Shown here: positions 1 through 8,261 of the stretch, piece after piece
Numbering within the stretch: position 1 is the first letter of the stretch
Layout of the letters: each line of letters opens with the position of its first letter
NCBI RefSeq assembly: GCF_022809715.1
Contig: NZ_CP094459.1
Location: 3,348,001-3,412,000 of the forward strand
Origin: Burkholderia pyrrocinia
Lineage (GTDB): Bacteria > Pseudomonadota > Gammaproteobacteria > Burkholderiales > Burkholderiaceae
Reading direction: 5' to 3'
Length of the DNA: 64,000 bases
The notes under the pieces: generated by a model
Told to the model about the DNA's origin: nothing
The model's input: the letters and a program-made list of their open reading frames with translations, nothing else
The model's database searches: none
Position numbers and translations under genes: made by a program

Positions 1-659
1 GACTGCACGGTATCGCGCGGGAACAGCGCCTGGTTCACGTGCAGGTTGGTCGGGTGCAGCGGCTTCTCGGTGCGGCGCGCCGACGCCATCAGCACGCCGA
101 TCTTCGCGAACGCGGCACGTGCGACGTCGCCGCAGTTGTTCAGCGCCTTCTTCATGTAGCGCAGGTACGCGCCGCCATGGCGCGCTTCGTCGCGCGAGAT
201 CGTTTCGTAGATCTGCTTGATGACGGGCTCGGTGTGCCAGTCGGCCGCGCAGCGGTACCAGTGGTTCAGGCGGATTTCGCCGCAGAAGTGCAGCATCAGC
301 GTTTCGAGCGGCGGCGCCGGATCGAACTGGAAGCGCACCGCATGCAGCTCCTCTTCGGTCGGCACCATTTCCGGCTTGAAGCGGCGCAGGTATTCCATCA
401 GCACGAGCGAATGCTTCTGCTCCTCGAAGAACCATACGCTCATGAACGCGGAAAAGTCGCTGTCGTGCTGGTTGTCGCGCAGGAACATTTCCGTCGCGGG
501 CAGCGCCGACCATTCGGTGATCGCGTTCATCTTGATCGTCTTCGCCTGCTCGTCGGTGAGCAGCGAAGCGTCGAACTTGTCCCACGGAATGTCCTTCTCC
601 ATGTCCCAGCGGACGGCTTCGAGCGACCTGTAAAGTTCCGGATAAAGCATCGTGTTCAT
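1..659 (-). CDS. Ferritin-like / acyl-ACP desaturase-like di-iron protein (partial, C-terminus outside window)
   Basis: The reverse strand reads open from an ATG at 657-659 to the window edge (219 codons seen). The protein has the helical di-iron layout: acidic residues at E49/E57, an EEQKH motif at residues 79-83, a glutamate in CGEIRLNHW near 128 and a DEARH motif at 157-161. These ExxH pairs are the metal ligands of ferritin-like and stearoyl-ACP-desaturase-like proteins. A strong ribosome site (AGGGGTGGG) lies just upstream of the start. The substrate cannot be told: family members range from iron storage to oxygen-dependent fatty-acid desaturation. The gene is alone on its strand here, with a 476-bp gap before the next gene. 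The missing C-terminus limits the call. Confidence 0.75.
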   Translation of the reverse strand, partial: MNTMLYPELYRSLEAVRWDMEKDIPWDKFDASLLTDEQAKTIKMNAITEWSALPATEMFLRDNQHDSDFSAFMSVWFFEEQKHSLVLMEYLRRFKPEMVPTEEELHAVRFQFDPAPPLETLMLHFCGEIRLNHWYRCAADWHTEPVIKQIYETISRDEARHGGAYLRYMKKALNNCGDVARAAFAKIGVLMASARRTEKPLHPTNLHVNQALFPRDTVQ

Positions 660-1135
660 GATGGTCCCACCCCTGTTCTGCGCAATGCGACTTCTCTAAA
701 CGTGACTGTTGCCACAAAGGCGCGCCAAGCGCGCTTTTTGCAGCCAAGACTGTAATTTTACGCGTGAAACCGACCGACCGGACGCTGATTCCGCGTCCGG
801 CAGCCGGGCGGCCGCGCCGCCGCCGTTGGGCACGCCGCAGCCACGCTCCGTTCGAACGGAACCGACCGCGCTTGCCTGAGTTGGGGGCCGGCGCTGGCCG
901 GCTCGTTGGCGAGCCCGTCCCCTGCCCCCAGGCGGGTTCCCCGTAGGGTCCCGTGCGGATGCCGGATCGGCGGGCTGCTCGATGTGGTGTATACGGCGGC
1001 GGCCATGATATCACGCGTGTATGACGCTTCCGAGACGCCTGCCCGGTCGCGCGCCGCCAATCCCGGTGCGGCGATCGGTCGCGCCCGACCGTCGCGAAAA
1101 CGCAACCGCGCGCAACCATCCGCCATCCGCGCGCA
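660..1135. other. Intergenic stretch, no convincing gene
   Basis: The 476 bp between the di-iron gene start and the patatin stop contain only arginine/proline/alanine-rich chance reading frames. A hairpin of two GCGCGC arms (720-725 and 729-734) followed by five T (735-739) on the plus strand sits in the leader region of the di-iron gene, but no plus-strand gene ends there. I see no RNA gene. The promoter of the di-iron gene must lie here on the minus strand, but I cannot fix it. Confidence 0.5.
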
Positions 1136-2362
1136 TCAGACCCGTATTTCGCCCGTCGCGAGCCCGTCTTCCGGCGGCGTGCCGGCTGCCGGCGCGCTGC
1201 CGCCGTCCGCCTGCGCGATCCAGCCGGCGAGCGTGTCGCGCTGCGCGCGCCCGTCGCCGTAGCCGAGCTCGATCAGTTCGCGCGTGAACGCCTCCTCGAA
1301 CAGCAGGTAGCTCGCGAACGACGCGCCGGCCGGCTGGCTGCCGCCGACCGCGCCGAGCAGCCCGCGCATCGCGGCCGGCATCTGCTTCAGGTGCTTCGCG
1401 GCGATCAGCTCGATCCGCTCGGACGGTGCGATCGCGAGCACGTCGACGTGCCGCCAGCCGCTGTCGATCTCGACCTGGTGCGGCAGGTGCTCGATCATCC
1501 GGTTGATGTGCTCGATCCGCTCGATGTCCGAGCCGATCGAGTCGAGGAACACGCTCGCAAGCACCTGCTGACCGATCTGCGCGAGCGTCGGGTAGCCGCG
1601 CACGCGGCCGGCGCCGTTCGCGGCCGGAATCTCGGGCCGCGGATCGGCCGCGCCGACGACGACGATCCGGTGCGCGCCGAAGTGGATCGCCGGCGACAGC
1701 GGCGCGATCTGCCGGATCGAACCGTCGCCGAAATATTCGATCTGCCCGTCGAGCACGAGCGGCACGGCCGGGAACACGAACGGAATCGCCGACGACGCGA
1801 GCAGGTGCGACGCCGACAGATCGACGAGCCGCGCGGTGCGCTGCGCGCGCCGCCACGCCTGGATCGGTTCGGCCGCCTGGTAGAACGTGAGGTGCCGGCC
1901 GCTCGAATAACTGAGCGCCGTCACCGCAAGCGCATGCAGCAGCCGCGCCTCGAGCATCTGCTCGATCCGGTGGAAGCTCAGTTCGCGCTGCAACAGGTGC
2001 GCGAGCGGCGTGTTGTCGAGCAGCCCGCGCGGCGAACGGCGGGCCGCCCAGCCGAACGTCATCGTCGCGAGCCAGCGCGCGCCGGCGGCCGCGATGCCGA
2101 GCCAGTCGGTGCGGTACACGTAGTCGGGGCGCAGGTGCTCCCAGAATTCGAGCAGGCGGCGCACGCCGTGGGAAAAGTCGTCCGCGTGGCTCGCGATCGA
2201 CGTCGCGTTGATCGCGCCGGCCGACGAGCCGCACACGACAGCGAACGGCAGCGTGTGCCGGTCCGGATCGGCCTCGAGCGCGATCTCGGCCAGCGCCTTC
2301 AGCACGCCGACCTGGTAGGCGGCACGCGCGCCGCCTCCCATCAGAACGAGCGCGAGCCGCAT
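1136..2362 (-). CDS. Patatin-like phospholipase
   Basis: A 408-residue protein that opens with the patatin signature: a glycine-rich oxyanion loop (LVLMGGGARAAYQVG, residues 6-19) and a GSSAG nucleophile elbow at residues 45-49, with the catalytic serine at 47. The partner aspartate is probably in the FGDGS motif further on. Patatins use a Ser-Asp dyad to hydrolyse acyl esters of lipids. No signal peptide is visible, so it probably acts in the cytoplasm. It starts 25 bp after phaM on the same strand, so the two are probably cotranscribed. That suggests a possible role around lipid or polyhydroxyalkanoate granules, which is inference only. Confidence 0.85.
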   Translation of the reverse strand: MRLALVLMGGGARAAYQVGVLKALAEIALEADPDRHTLPFAVVCGSSAGAINATSIASHADDFSHGVRRLLEFWEHLRPDYVYRTDWLGIAAAGARWLATMTFGWAARRSPRGLLDNTPLAHLLQRELSFHRIEQMLEARLLHALAVTALSYSSGRHLTFYQAAEPIQAWRRAQRTARLVDLSASHLLASSAIPFVFPAVPLVLDGQIEYFGDGSIRQIAPLSPAIHFGAHRIVVVGAADPRPEIPAANGAGRVRGYPTLAQIGQQVLASVFLDSIGSDIERIEHINRMIEHLPHQVEIDSGWRHVDVLAIAPSERIELIAAKHLKQMPAAMRGLLGAVGGSQPAGASFASYLLFEEAFTRELIELGYGDGRAQRDTLAGWIAQADGGSAPAAGTPPEDGLATGEIRV

Positions 2363-2386
2363 GATCGACCTGCTACCGGCGCCGCG

Positions 2387-3136
2387 TCACGTCGAGCGCT
2401 TCGGCGGACGGGTTTCGGGCGACGAAGCGGCCGCCGCGCTCGCCGCGGCCGAACCGGTCGGCTTCGCGCGCTTCGCGGCGGGCTTGCGCGGCGCGGCGGC
2501 GGCCCGTGCCGGCTTCGCGGCCTGCTCCGGCGGGGCGGCCGCGTCCGGCGGCGCGTCGCCCGGCGCCGCGGGCTGCATGCCCGGCTGCGCCATCGCGAGG
2601 CTCGCGAGCTGGTTGAACTGCGACTGCAGCAGGTTCCACCAGCCGGCCGGATCGAACGCCTGCTGCGCGGCATCGCCTTCCGGCGGCGCATCCGCACCGT
2701 CCGCCGCCGGCGCTGCGTCGCCCGGCGGCGCCGACGCGGCTTTCGCCGCCTGCGCCGCCGCGACGGCCGCTTCCTCGGCCGCCGACATCGAGCTTTGCGC
2801 GAACGCGCCGAACGCCCGCAGCGTCGCGAGCGTCGCGCGCTGCACCTCGAGCGCCTGGATCGCGGACTGCAGCATCCCGAGATTGAGCTTCAGCCACTGC
2901 TCGACCGCGCGCAGATCGGTGATCCGCTTGTCGAGTTCCTCGACGCTCGTGAGCGGCGCCATCATGTCGGACATGCTCGACAGCGACGGCGGCAGCCCCT
3001 GCGTGGCGCCCGGAAACGACGTCATCCCGCCGAACGGCGACATCCGCATCATGTCCCACATCCGGTCCATCATGTCGGCGGGCTTGAAGCCGGCAAAGCC
3101 GGCGAAAGGGTTGGAGCCGGAGGCATCGGTCGTCAT
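2387..3136 (-). CDS. phaM: PhaM-family polyhydroxyalkanoate granule regulatory protein
   Basis: A 249-residue protein with a Met- and Pro-rich N-terminus, then the family core around residues 64-104 (VEELDKRITDLRAVEQWL followed by a helix ending LEVQR), then a long Ala/Pro linker and a Lys/Arg-rich tail with PAKRAKP and PPKRST. PhaM proteins bind the PHA synthase, granules and DNA, the basic tail contacting the nucleoid. The start is supported by AGGATG seven bases upstream. It lies between an enoyl-CoA hydratase and a patatin on the same strand. A TATGAT hexamer on the minus strand at 3203-3208 may be part of its own promoter. The family identity is recognised from the core; function in this strain is inferred. 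Confidence 0.8.
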   Translation of the reverse strand: MTTDASGSNPFAGFAGFKPADMMDRMWDMMRMSPFGGMTSFPGATQGLPPSLSSMSDMMAPLTSVEELDKRITDLRAVEQWLKLNLGMLQSAIQALEVQRATLATLRAFGAFAQSSMSAAEEAAVAAAQAAKAASAPPGDAAPAADGADAPPEGDAAQQAFDPAGWWNLLQSQFNQLASLAMAQPGMQPAAPGDAPPDAAAPPEQAAKPARAAAAPRKPAAKRAKPTGSAAASAAAASSPETRPPKRST

Positions 3137-3218
3137 ACGGGCATCCTGGTTGACTGGGGGAGCGAGGCGGCCGCCATGCGTCGTGCAGCCGCGCGTGATT
3201 CGATCATAGCGCGCGTCG

Positions 3219-4046
3219 TCAGAACGGCGCGTCGCCGGGGAAGTCGGGCGGGCGCCGCTCGCGCAGCGAACGAATGCCTTCCTGCACGTCGGGCCCCGAG
3301 AAGCCCATGAATTCGAGCGCGAGCGACGTGTCGAAGGTCGGCCCGGCCGTGCGCAGCCAGTTGTTCAGCGCGTACTTGGTCCAGCGGATCGCCGACTGCG
3401 AACCGTGCGCGAGCCGCTCGGCCACTTCGTACGCCTTCGGCAGCAGGTCGGCCGGCTCGACCGCGAGCGACACCAGCCCGATCCGCTCGGCTTCCGCGCC
3501 GCTCACGGGCTCGCACAGCAGCAGGTAGTACTTCGCCTTCGCCATCCCGCACAGCAGCGGCCACACGATCGCCGCGTGGTCGCCGGCCGCGACGCCGAGC
3601 CGCGTATGGCCGTCGATGATGCGTGCATCCTTCGCGGCGATCGAGATGTCGGCGAGCAGCCCGGCGACGAGCCCCGCGCCGACGGCCGGCCCGTGCATCG
3701 CCGACACGATCGGCTTGCTGCAGTTGATCACGTTGTAGACGAGGTCGCGCGCTTCGCGCCACACGCGGGCGCGCACGTCGAAGTCGTTCGCCATGTCCTC
3801 GACGAGCGCGAGATCGCCGCCCGCCGAAAAGCCCTTGCCTTCGCCGCGGATCACCGCGACGCGCGTGTCGGGATCGCGGTCGACGTCGCGCCAGATGTCG
3901 GCGAGCTCGCGATGCATGCGCGCGTTCGCGGTCGCGAGACCGCTGCGGTTCGCGCCCTCGCCGCTCATCACGATGTCGAGCACGCCATGGTCGCGGCGCG
4001 TCACCTTCAGTGCTTCGTAACCGCCGTACGCGGCGAGATCGGCCAT
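3219..4046 (-). CDS. Enoyl-CoA hydratase/isomerase family protein
   Basis: A crotonase-fold protein of 275 residues. The oxyanion-hole segments are visible ([10 protein letters not shown] and [10 protein letters not shown]). A longer frame exists upstream, but the ATG at 4044-4046 (MADLAAYGG) has an AAGGAG ribosome site nine bases ahead and removes an unlikely Arg-rich extension. The first acid/base position of true hydratases (a Glu after GHT) is replaced by a [12 protein letters not shown] segment, so the exact reaction (hydration, isomerisation or another acyl-CoA conversion) is open. It is 130 bp downstream of the FAH-family gene and 82 bp upstream of phaM, all on one strand. Confidence 0.8.
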   Translation of the reverse strand: MADLAAYGGYEALKVTRRDHGVLDIVMSGEGANRSGLATANARMHRELADIWRDVDRDPDTRVAVIRGEGKGFSAGGDLALVEDMANDFDVRARVWREARDLVYNVINCSKPIVSAMHGPAVGAGLVAGLLADISIAAKDARIIDGHTRLGVAAGDHAAIVWPLLCGMAKAKYYLLLCEPVSGAEAERIGLVSLAVEPADLLPKAYEVAERLAHGSQSAIRWTKYALNNWLRTAGPTFDTSLALEFMGFSGPDVQEGIRSLRERRPPDFPGDAPF

Positions 4047-4110
4047 GCGCCTGCTCCTTGCTCGAGGCTCTTGAATCGAGTGTAGCCAAGCCCGCGCGGG
4101 CAAACATCAG

Positions 4111-4146
4111 GCGAAACCCGGCGCGCGGGCCGGGGCCGGGTTTCGC
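4111..4146 (-). terminator. Hairpin after the FAH-family gene
   Basis: A perfect 11-bp stem (GCGAAACCCGG / CCGGGTTTCGC) with a 14-base loop lies between the FAH-family stop and the hydratase start. There is no clean T-run after it on the minus strand, so it may be a Rho-assisted terminator or an mRNA-stabilising stem. Confidence 0.4.
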
Positions 4147-4176
4147 GCGGGCGCTGCGTGCGTCGCGCGCCTCGCC

Positions 4177-5166
4177 TTACGCCGCGCCGTCGGGCGGTGC
4201 GACCGATTGCTCGATCGCGCCGAAGATCGACTTGCCGGCCGCATCGAACATCTCGATGCGCACGGTGTCGCCGTAGCGCATGAATTCGGTCTGCGGCGCG
4301 CCGTGCTCGATCGTCTCGAGGCAGCGCTTCTCGGCGATGCAGCAATAGCCGCGCTTCGCATCCTTGTTCGATACCGTGCCCGAACCGACGATCGAACCGG
4401 CACGCAGGTTGCGCGTCTTCGCCGCGTGCGCGACCAGCTGACCGAAGTGGAACACCATGTCGGTGCCCGCATCGGGCTGGCCGACCTTCTTGCCGTTCCA
4501 GTGGACGATCATCGGCCGGTGCACGCGGCCTTCGCGCCATTCGTCGAGCTCGTCCGGCGTCACGGCGACCGGCGCGAACGCGGTGGCCGGCTTGCTCTGG
4601 AAGAAACCGAAGCCCTTCGCGAGCTCGGCCGGAATCAGGTTGCGCAGCGACACGTCGTTCACGAGCGTGACGAGCCGCACGGCCTTCAGCGCGTCGTCGG
4701 GCGAGGCGCTCATCGGCACGTCGCCGGTGATCACCGCGACTTCCGCCTCGAAATCGATGCCCCATTCCTCGGACGGACACACGACGTCGTCGCGGGGCCC
4801 CAGGAAATCGTCGCTGCCGCCCTGGTACATCAGCGGATCGGTCCAGAACTCGGGCGGCATCTCCGCGCCGCGCGCGCGGCGCACGAGCTCGACGTGGTTC
4901 ACGTACGCGGAGCCGTCGGCCCACTGGAACGCGCGCGGCAGCGGCGCCATGCAGTTGGCCGGATCGAACGGGAACGCGTTGCGCGCGCGGCCGTGGTTCA
5001 GCGCGTCGGACAGGTCGCGCAGCTGCGGCGCGTAGAACGCCCAGTCGTCGAGGACGCGCTGCAGCGTCGGCGCGATCGCGTCGGCGATCGCCGCGGTGTG
5101 CAGGTCGCGCGACACGACGATCAGCTGGCCGTCGCGCGTGCCGTCCTTCAGCGAAGCAAGTTTCAT
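4177..5166 (-). CDS. Fumarylacetoacetate hydrolase (FAH) family protein
   Basis: A 329-residue protein carrying the FAH C-terminal domain: the metal-binding region DFEAEVAVITGDVP (around residue 138), NDVSLRNLIPAELAKGFGF, and VGSGTVSNKD near the end. FAH-fold enzymes hydrolyse C-C bonds of 1,3-dioxo acids or decarboxylate related acids; the founding member closes tyrosine/homogentisate breakdown. No maleylacetoacetate isomerase or homogentisate dioxygenase is nearby, so the substrate is open. It is divergent from an IclR regulator 129 bp away, which is the likely controller, since IclR proteins commonly govern adjacent aromatic or acid catabolism genes. Confidence 0.85.
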   Translation of the reverse strand: MKLASLKDGTRDGQLIVVSRDLHTAAIADAIAPTLQRVLDDWAFYAPQLRDLSDALNHGRARNAFPFDPANCMAPLPRAFQWADGSAYVNHVELVRRARGAEMPPEFWTDPLMYQGGSDDFLGPRDDVVCPSEEWGIDFEAEVAVITGDVPMSASPDDALKAVRLVTLVNDVSLRNLIPAELAKGFGFFQSKPATAFAPVAVTPDELDEWREGRVHRPMIVHWNGKKVGQPDAGTDMVFHFGQLVAHAAKTRNLRAGSIVGSGTVSNKDAKRGYCCIAEKRCLETIEHGAPQTEFMRYGDTVRIEMFDAAGKSIFGAIEQSVAPPDGAA

Positions 5167-5295
5167 AGCGGGAATCTGCCGTTGTAGTGACGATGGAAGG
5201 AATCTATTTTACGATGGTGAATCCATGCGGCGCGCGACGATCGCGCACGCCGTGTTCGCCCCGATCCTTGCCGCATTTTCGCGCACCCGCTGCCC

Positions 5296-6162
5296 ATGCC
5301 CGCCAGCCCGCTTCCCGACGACGATCTCGCCGACTCCGACACCGACGACGCCGCTTCCGGCGAGCACGGCGAGAAGGTCCGTTCCGGCATCCAGTCGATC
5401 GAGGTCGGCTTCCGCCTGCTCGACGTGCTGACGAGCGAGCCGCGCGCGATGATGCTGCGCGACCTCGCGCAGCGCGCGGGCATGAGTCCTGCGAAGGCGC
5501 ACCGCTACCTGGTCAGCTTTTCGCGGCTCGGTGTCGTATCTCAGGATCCCGTGTCGGGCCGCTACGAACTCGGCGGCTTCGCGCTGCAGATGGGGCTCGC
5601 GCGGCTCGCGCGCGTCGACGGCGTGAAGCTCGCGCGGATCGCGCTGACCGAGTTCCGCGACCGCCTCGACCAGACGGTCGGCATCGCGGTGTGGGGCAAC
5701 CAGGGGCCGACGATCGTGCACTGGATGGAATCGAGCCATCCGGCGAAGGCGTCGCTGAAGCTCGGCGACGTGATGCCGCTGCTCGGCTCAGCGACCGGGC
5801 TGCTGTTCGCCGCGTACCTGCCGCGCAGCAAGACCGCCGCGATGCTCGAGCGCGAACTCGCCGATACGCGCCGCTCGCCGCATCACGGCGGCCCGCGCAC
5901 GCTCGACGAGGTCGACGCGGTGCTGGCCGACGTGCGCGAGCACGAGGCCGCGCGCGTCGAAGGGATGCTGCTGCCGACGATCCACGCGTTCTGCATGCCC
6001 GTGTTCGACGCGGTCGGCGAGCTCGCGCTCGCGATCGTCGCGCTCGGCCAGGAAGGCTCGTTCGATATCGCGTGGGGCGGCGAGATCGACACCGCGCTGC
6101 GCGCGTGCGCGCGGAAACTGTCTTACGAACTCGGCTATAGTCCCGACGCACGCGACGCCTGA
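5296..6162 (+). CDS. IclR-family transcriptional regulator
   Basis: A 288-residue regulator with an N-terminal winged helix-turn-helix (about residues 38-95, including LRDLAQRAGMSPAKAHRYLVSF) and a C-terminal IclR effector domain (LDQTVGIAVWG, then HAFCMPVFDAVGELALAIVALG near 235-258). The acidic N-terminal 25 residues are an extension. No good ribosome site precedes the ATG at 5296, so the start is uncertain. It is divergent from the FAH-family gene, and the 129-bp spacer holds an ATGGA...TCCAT inverted half-site pair (about 5189-5226) that could be its operator. This is the usual arrangement of an IclR protein controlling a neighbouring catabolic gene. Confidence 0.85.
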   Translation: MPASPLPDDDLADSDTDDAASGEHGEKVRSGIQSIEVGFRLLDVLTSEPRAMMLRDLAQRAGMSPAKAHRYLVSFSRLGVVSQDPVSGRYELGGFALQMGLARLARVDGVKLARIALTEFRDRLDQTVGIAVWGNQGPTIVHWMESSHPAKASLKLGDVMPLLGSATGLLFAAYLPRSKTAAMLERELADTRRSPHHGGPRTLDEVDAVLADVREHEAARVEGMLLPTIHAFCMPVFDAVGELALAIVALGQEGSFDIAWGGEIDTALRACARKLSYELGYSPDARDA

Positions 6163-6185
6163 CGCACGCGAGACACCCCCGGTAC

Positions 6186-6205
6186 GCGCCGCGAACGCGC
6201 GGCGC
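6186..6205 (+). terminator. GC-rich hairpin after the IclR gene
   Basis: A perfect 8-bp stem GCGCCGCG / CGCGGCGC with the loop AACG lies 24 bp after the regulator stop. There is no T-run, so intrinsic termination is doubtful. Confidence 0.3.
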
Positions 6206-6273
6206 CTCCGACGGTCCGATTCCTGTGGCGCGCTGCGCGCCCAACTTCACGCGACCGCCCCGCCCCCGTTCCG

Positions 6274-7560
6274 ATGCCCATGCAGCCTGCCGACATCCGC
6301 CCGCGTCACGCCCTGCCCCGCCGCTGGCTGCGCGTGGGCGTCGCGCTCGTCGTCGTGCTGGTGCTGCACGCGCTCGCCGCGATCTGGCTGATGCGCAATC
6401 GCGAATCGTTCACGCCGCCGGCACCCGCCGAGGTCCCCGTGCAGATCGAGCTGCTGAAGCCGCAACCGATCGAGCGCCAGCCCGCGCCGCCTGCGCCGAA
6501 GCCGGTCGAGCATCCGGCCGCCCCCGCACCGGCCGCGCCGAAGGCCGCCGCACCGAAGCCCGCACCGTCGCCCGAGCCGGTCCTCACGTCGACGCAGACG
6601 GCCGAGCACGGCGAGCCGCCACCGGCTGCCGCCTCCGCGGCGAGCGGCGTGCCGGATGCATCGGACGCGCACGCCGCATCGGCCGCCGGCGCCGGCAGCG
6701 CCGCGACGCCGGGCCCCGCGGCCAGCGGCGTGAAGTTCGCCGCGCCGCCGTCCGGCGACCTGCAGTACGACACGTTCTACAACGGGATGCAGAACATGAT
6801 CGGTACGATCCACTGGCGCACCGACGGGCACACCTACGACCTGTCGGTATCGATGCCGGTGCCGTTCGTCGGCCCGTTCGCCTATCGCAGCGAAGGCCGC
6901 ATCGACGCATTCGGCGTTGCGCCCGACCGTTACGTCGAGAAGCGCGGCAAGCGGCCGGAAGACATCGCGATCTTCAACCGCGAGATCCGGCAGGTCGTGT
7001 TCACGCGCACGCCGAACAACGCGCCGCTACCCGACGGCGTGCAGGACCGCTTCAGCATGCTGATGCAGTTGTCGGGGCTCTTGCGCGGCAACCCGTCCGC
7101 CTACAAGCCGGGCGTCACGCAGCAGTTCTTCGTGATCGACAACAACAGCGGCGAGACCTGGCCGATCACGGTGATCGGCGACGAGCAGGTGCAGACGCAG
7201 GCCGGCATCATCGACGCGCGGCACTTCATGCGCCTGCCGCGCCGCGACGGCGACACGCGCCGCATCGACATGTGGCTCGCGCCGTCGCTCGGCTGGCTGC
7301 CCGCGCGGCTCGTGCAGAGCGAACCGAACGGCGCGCAGATCGAGCTGCTGTGGCACGGCCGGCTCGCGGCGCCTGCCACGCCGTCCGATGCCGCACCGGC
7401 AGGCGGCGCAACGAGCGCACCCGCCGACGCAGCGACGCCCGAAGCATCGGCCGCATCATCCGCACCGCCCACGGAACCGGCACAACCCGCGCCGCCTGCC
7501 ACCGTGCAACCGCCCGCGCAACCGGCTGCACCGCCGGCGTCGTCGCCTGTCACACAGTGA
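6274..7560 (+). CDS. DUF3108 domain protein, membrane-anchored
   Basis: A 428-residue protein with one N-terminal transmembrane helix (about residues 20-38), a Pro/Ala/Lys-rich periplasmic linker (about 45-150), a DUF3108 beta-rich domain (about 155-370, beginning DLQYDTFYNGMQN) and a second low-complexity Ala/Pro tail. The layout, with a TonB-like proline-rich stretch, suggests an inner-membrane anchor reaching across the periplasm. The molecular role of DUF3108 is not established. It stands alone in its transcription unit as far as spacing shows. The long low-complexity segments make many frames look open here; only this one has a coherent domain. Confidence 0.75.
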   Translation: MPMQPADIRPRHALPRRWLRVGVALVVVLVLHALAAIWLMRNRESFTPPAPAEVPVQIELLKPQPIERQPAPPAPKPVEHPAAPAPAAPKAAAPKPAPSPEPVLTSTQTAEHGEPPPAAASAASGVPDASDAHAASAAGAGSAATPGPAASGVKFAAPPSGDLQYDTFYNGMQNMIGTIHWRTDGHTYDLSVSMPVPFVGPFAYRSEGRIDAFGVAPDRYVEKRGKRPEDIAIFNREIRQVVFTRTPNNAPLPDGVQDRFSMLMQLSGLLRGNPSAYKPGVTQQFFVIDNNSGETWPITVIGDEQVQTQAGIIDARHFMRLPRRDGDTRRIDMWLAPSLGWLPARLVQSEPNGAQIELLWHGRLAAPATPSDAAPAGGATSAPADAATPEASAASSAPPTEPAQPAPPATVQPPAQPAAPPASSPVTQ

Positions 7561-7687
7561 ACGCGCGTGGATCGGCAATTTCGACCGATTACAGATTTCC
7601 GTGAAATGGCCGATGACACTCTTTAACAACTATTTCAGTCCACCGGCAGACAATGGGAAACGTTTCATAGACATCGGCTTCTAACCG

Positions 7688-7801
7688 ATACACCCCACGC
7701 AACGGGAACGGGGTGTGCTGCGCAAGCCCCTTGAAACCGGCAAGGCTCGCCCCACCTAGGGGACAACAAGGCCAGATGCCACTGCGAAGAGGAGTGCCGC
7801 C
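7688..7801 (+). promoter_or_regulatory. Structured 5' leader of the DUF3567 gene
   Basis: Three hairpins stack before the DUF3567 start: ACACCCC (7690-7696) with GGGGTGT (7710-7716); CCCC (7750-7753) with GGGG (7759-7762); and CACT (7780-7783) with AGTG (7793-7796). The last stem holds the ribosome site AGAGGAG (7788-7794) in its loop and 3' arm. The lower-GC 7600-7690 stretch ahead of it is the likely promoter region. The shape is that of a cis-acting RNA that could gate translation. It does not match a riboswitch class I can name. Confidence 0.4.
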
Positions 7802-8059
7802 ATGCAAATGATCTACAACAGCCCCAACTACTGCGTCGTCGAATTTGCGCCGCAGGCCGGCCATCATCTGATGAATGCCGGCGGATACGAAATCGTCGAC
7901 AAGAACGCGCAGCGCGAGATCTTCATCGACGGCGAACTTGCCGAACGCTTTCGAGCGCACGTGAAGCAACTGATCGAGGATGAACCGTCGCTCGACGAAG
8001 TCGACGAATTCCTCGGGCAATTCGACAGCCTGATGATGATGCCCGTCGTGCTGCACTGA
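7802..8059 (+). CDS. DUF3567 family small protein
   Basis: An 85-residue acidic protein beginning [15 protein letters not shown], with [18 protein letters not shown] in the centre and an acidic C-terminal helix. It matches the DUF3567 family of beta-proteobacteria, whose function is unknown. The start has AGAGGAG seven bases upstream. It precedes the methionine synthase genes by 202 bp but is separated from them by an intrinsic terminator, so it is its own transcription unit. The unusually structured leader suggests post-transcriptional control. Confidence 0.8.
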   Translation: MQMIYNSPNYCVVEFAPQAGHHLMNAGGYEIVDKNAQREIFIDGELAERFRAHVKQLIEDEPSLDEVDEFLGQFDSLMMMPVVLH

Positions 8060-8136
8060 CGACCCGCGGCCCGGCGCCTCGCGCGGCCGGGCCATTCGCC
8101 GCGCACCGACGCGGCGCCCGCGAGCACTCCGATCAT

Positions 8137-8172
8137 GCCCCCGTCCGGTTCGCCTGGCGGGGGCTTTCATTT
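8137..8172 (+). terminator. Intrinsic terminator after the DUF3567 gene
   Basis: A 7-bp stem GCCCCCG (8137-8143) / CGGGGGC (8158-8164) is followed by TTTCATTT. It separates the DUF3567 gene from metH. Confidence 0.7.
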
Positions 8173-8222
8173 GGCGGACGCCCCGGCCGGCGCGAGGCCG
8201 GGCGGCGGCCAGGCGCACCGGC

Positions 8223-8228
8223 TACAAT
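8223..8228 (+). promoter_or_regulatory. Possible -10 element of the methionine synthase genes
   Basis: A TACAAT hexamer lies 33 bp before the first methionine synthase gene. No recognisable -35 element is at the proper distance, so an activator such as MetR may be needed. That last point is inference. Confidence 0.3.
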
Positions 8229-8261
8229 GACGGTTTTCCCGTCTTCGCCGGTCCTCCTCCC

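Noticed and set aside
720..739. Intrinsic terminator on the plus strand at the GCGCGC hairpin with T5
   Set aside because: No plus-strand gene ends there; on the minus strand it lies in the leader of the di-iron gene and lacks a T-run.
758..1126. 122-codon minus-strand frame between the di-iron and patatin genes
   Set aside because: No domain, Arg/Ala/Pro-rich composition, no ribosome site.
7690..7800. Cobalamin riboswitch before the DUF3567 gene
   Set aside because: Only isolated strings (GGGAA, GCCACTG) fit; the B12 box and the normal order of core elements are missing, and the gene is not a known B12-linked one.
8173..8261. SAH or SAM riboswitch upstream of metH
   Set aside because: The conserved SAH core (GAGGAGCGCUGC followed by AGGCUCGG) and SAM K-turn elements are not found.
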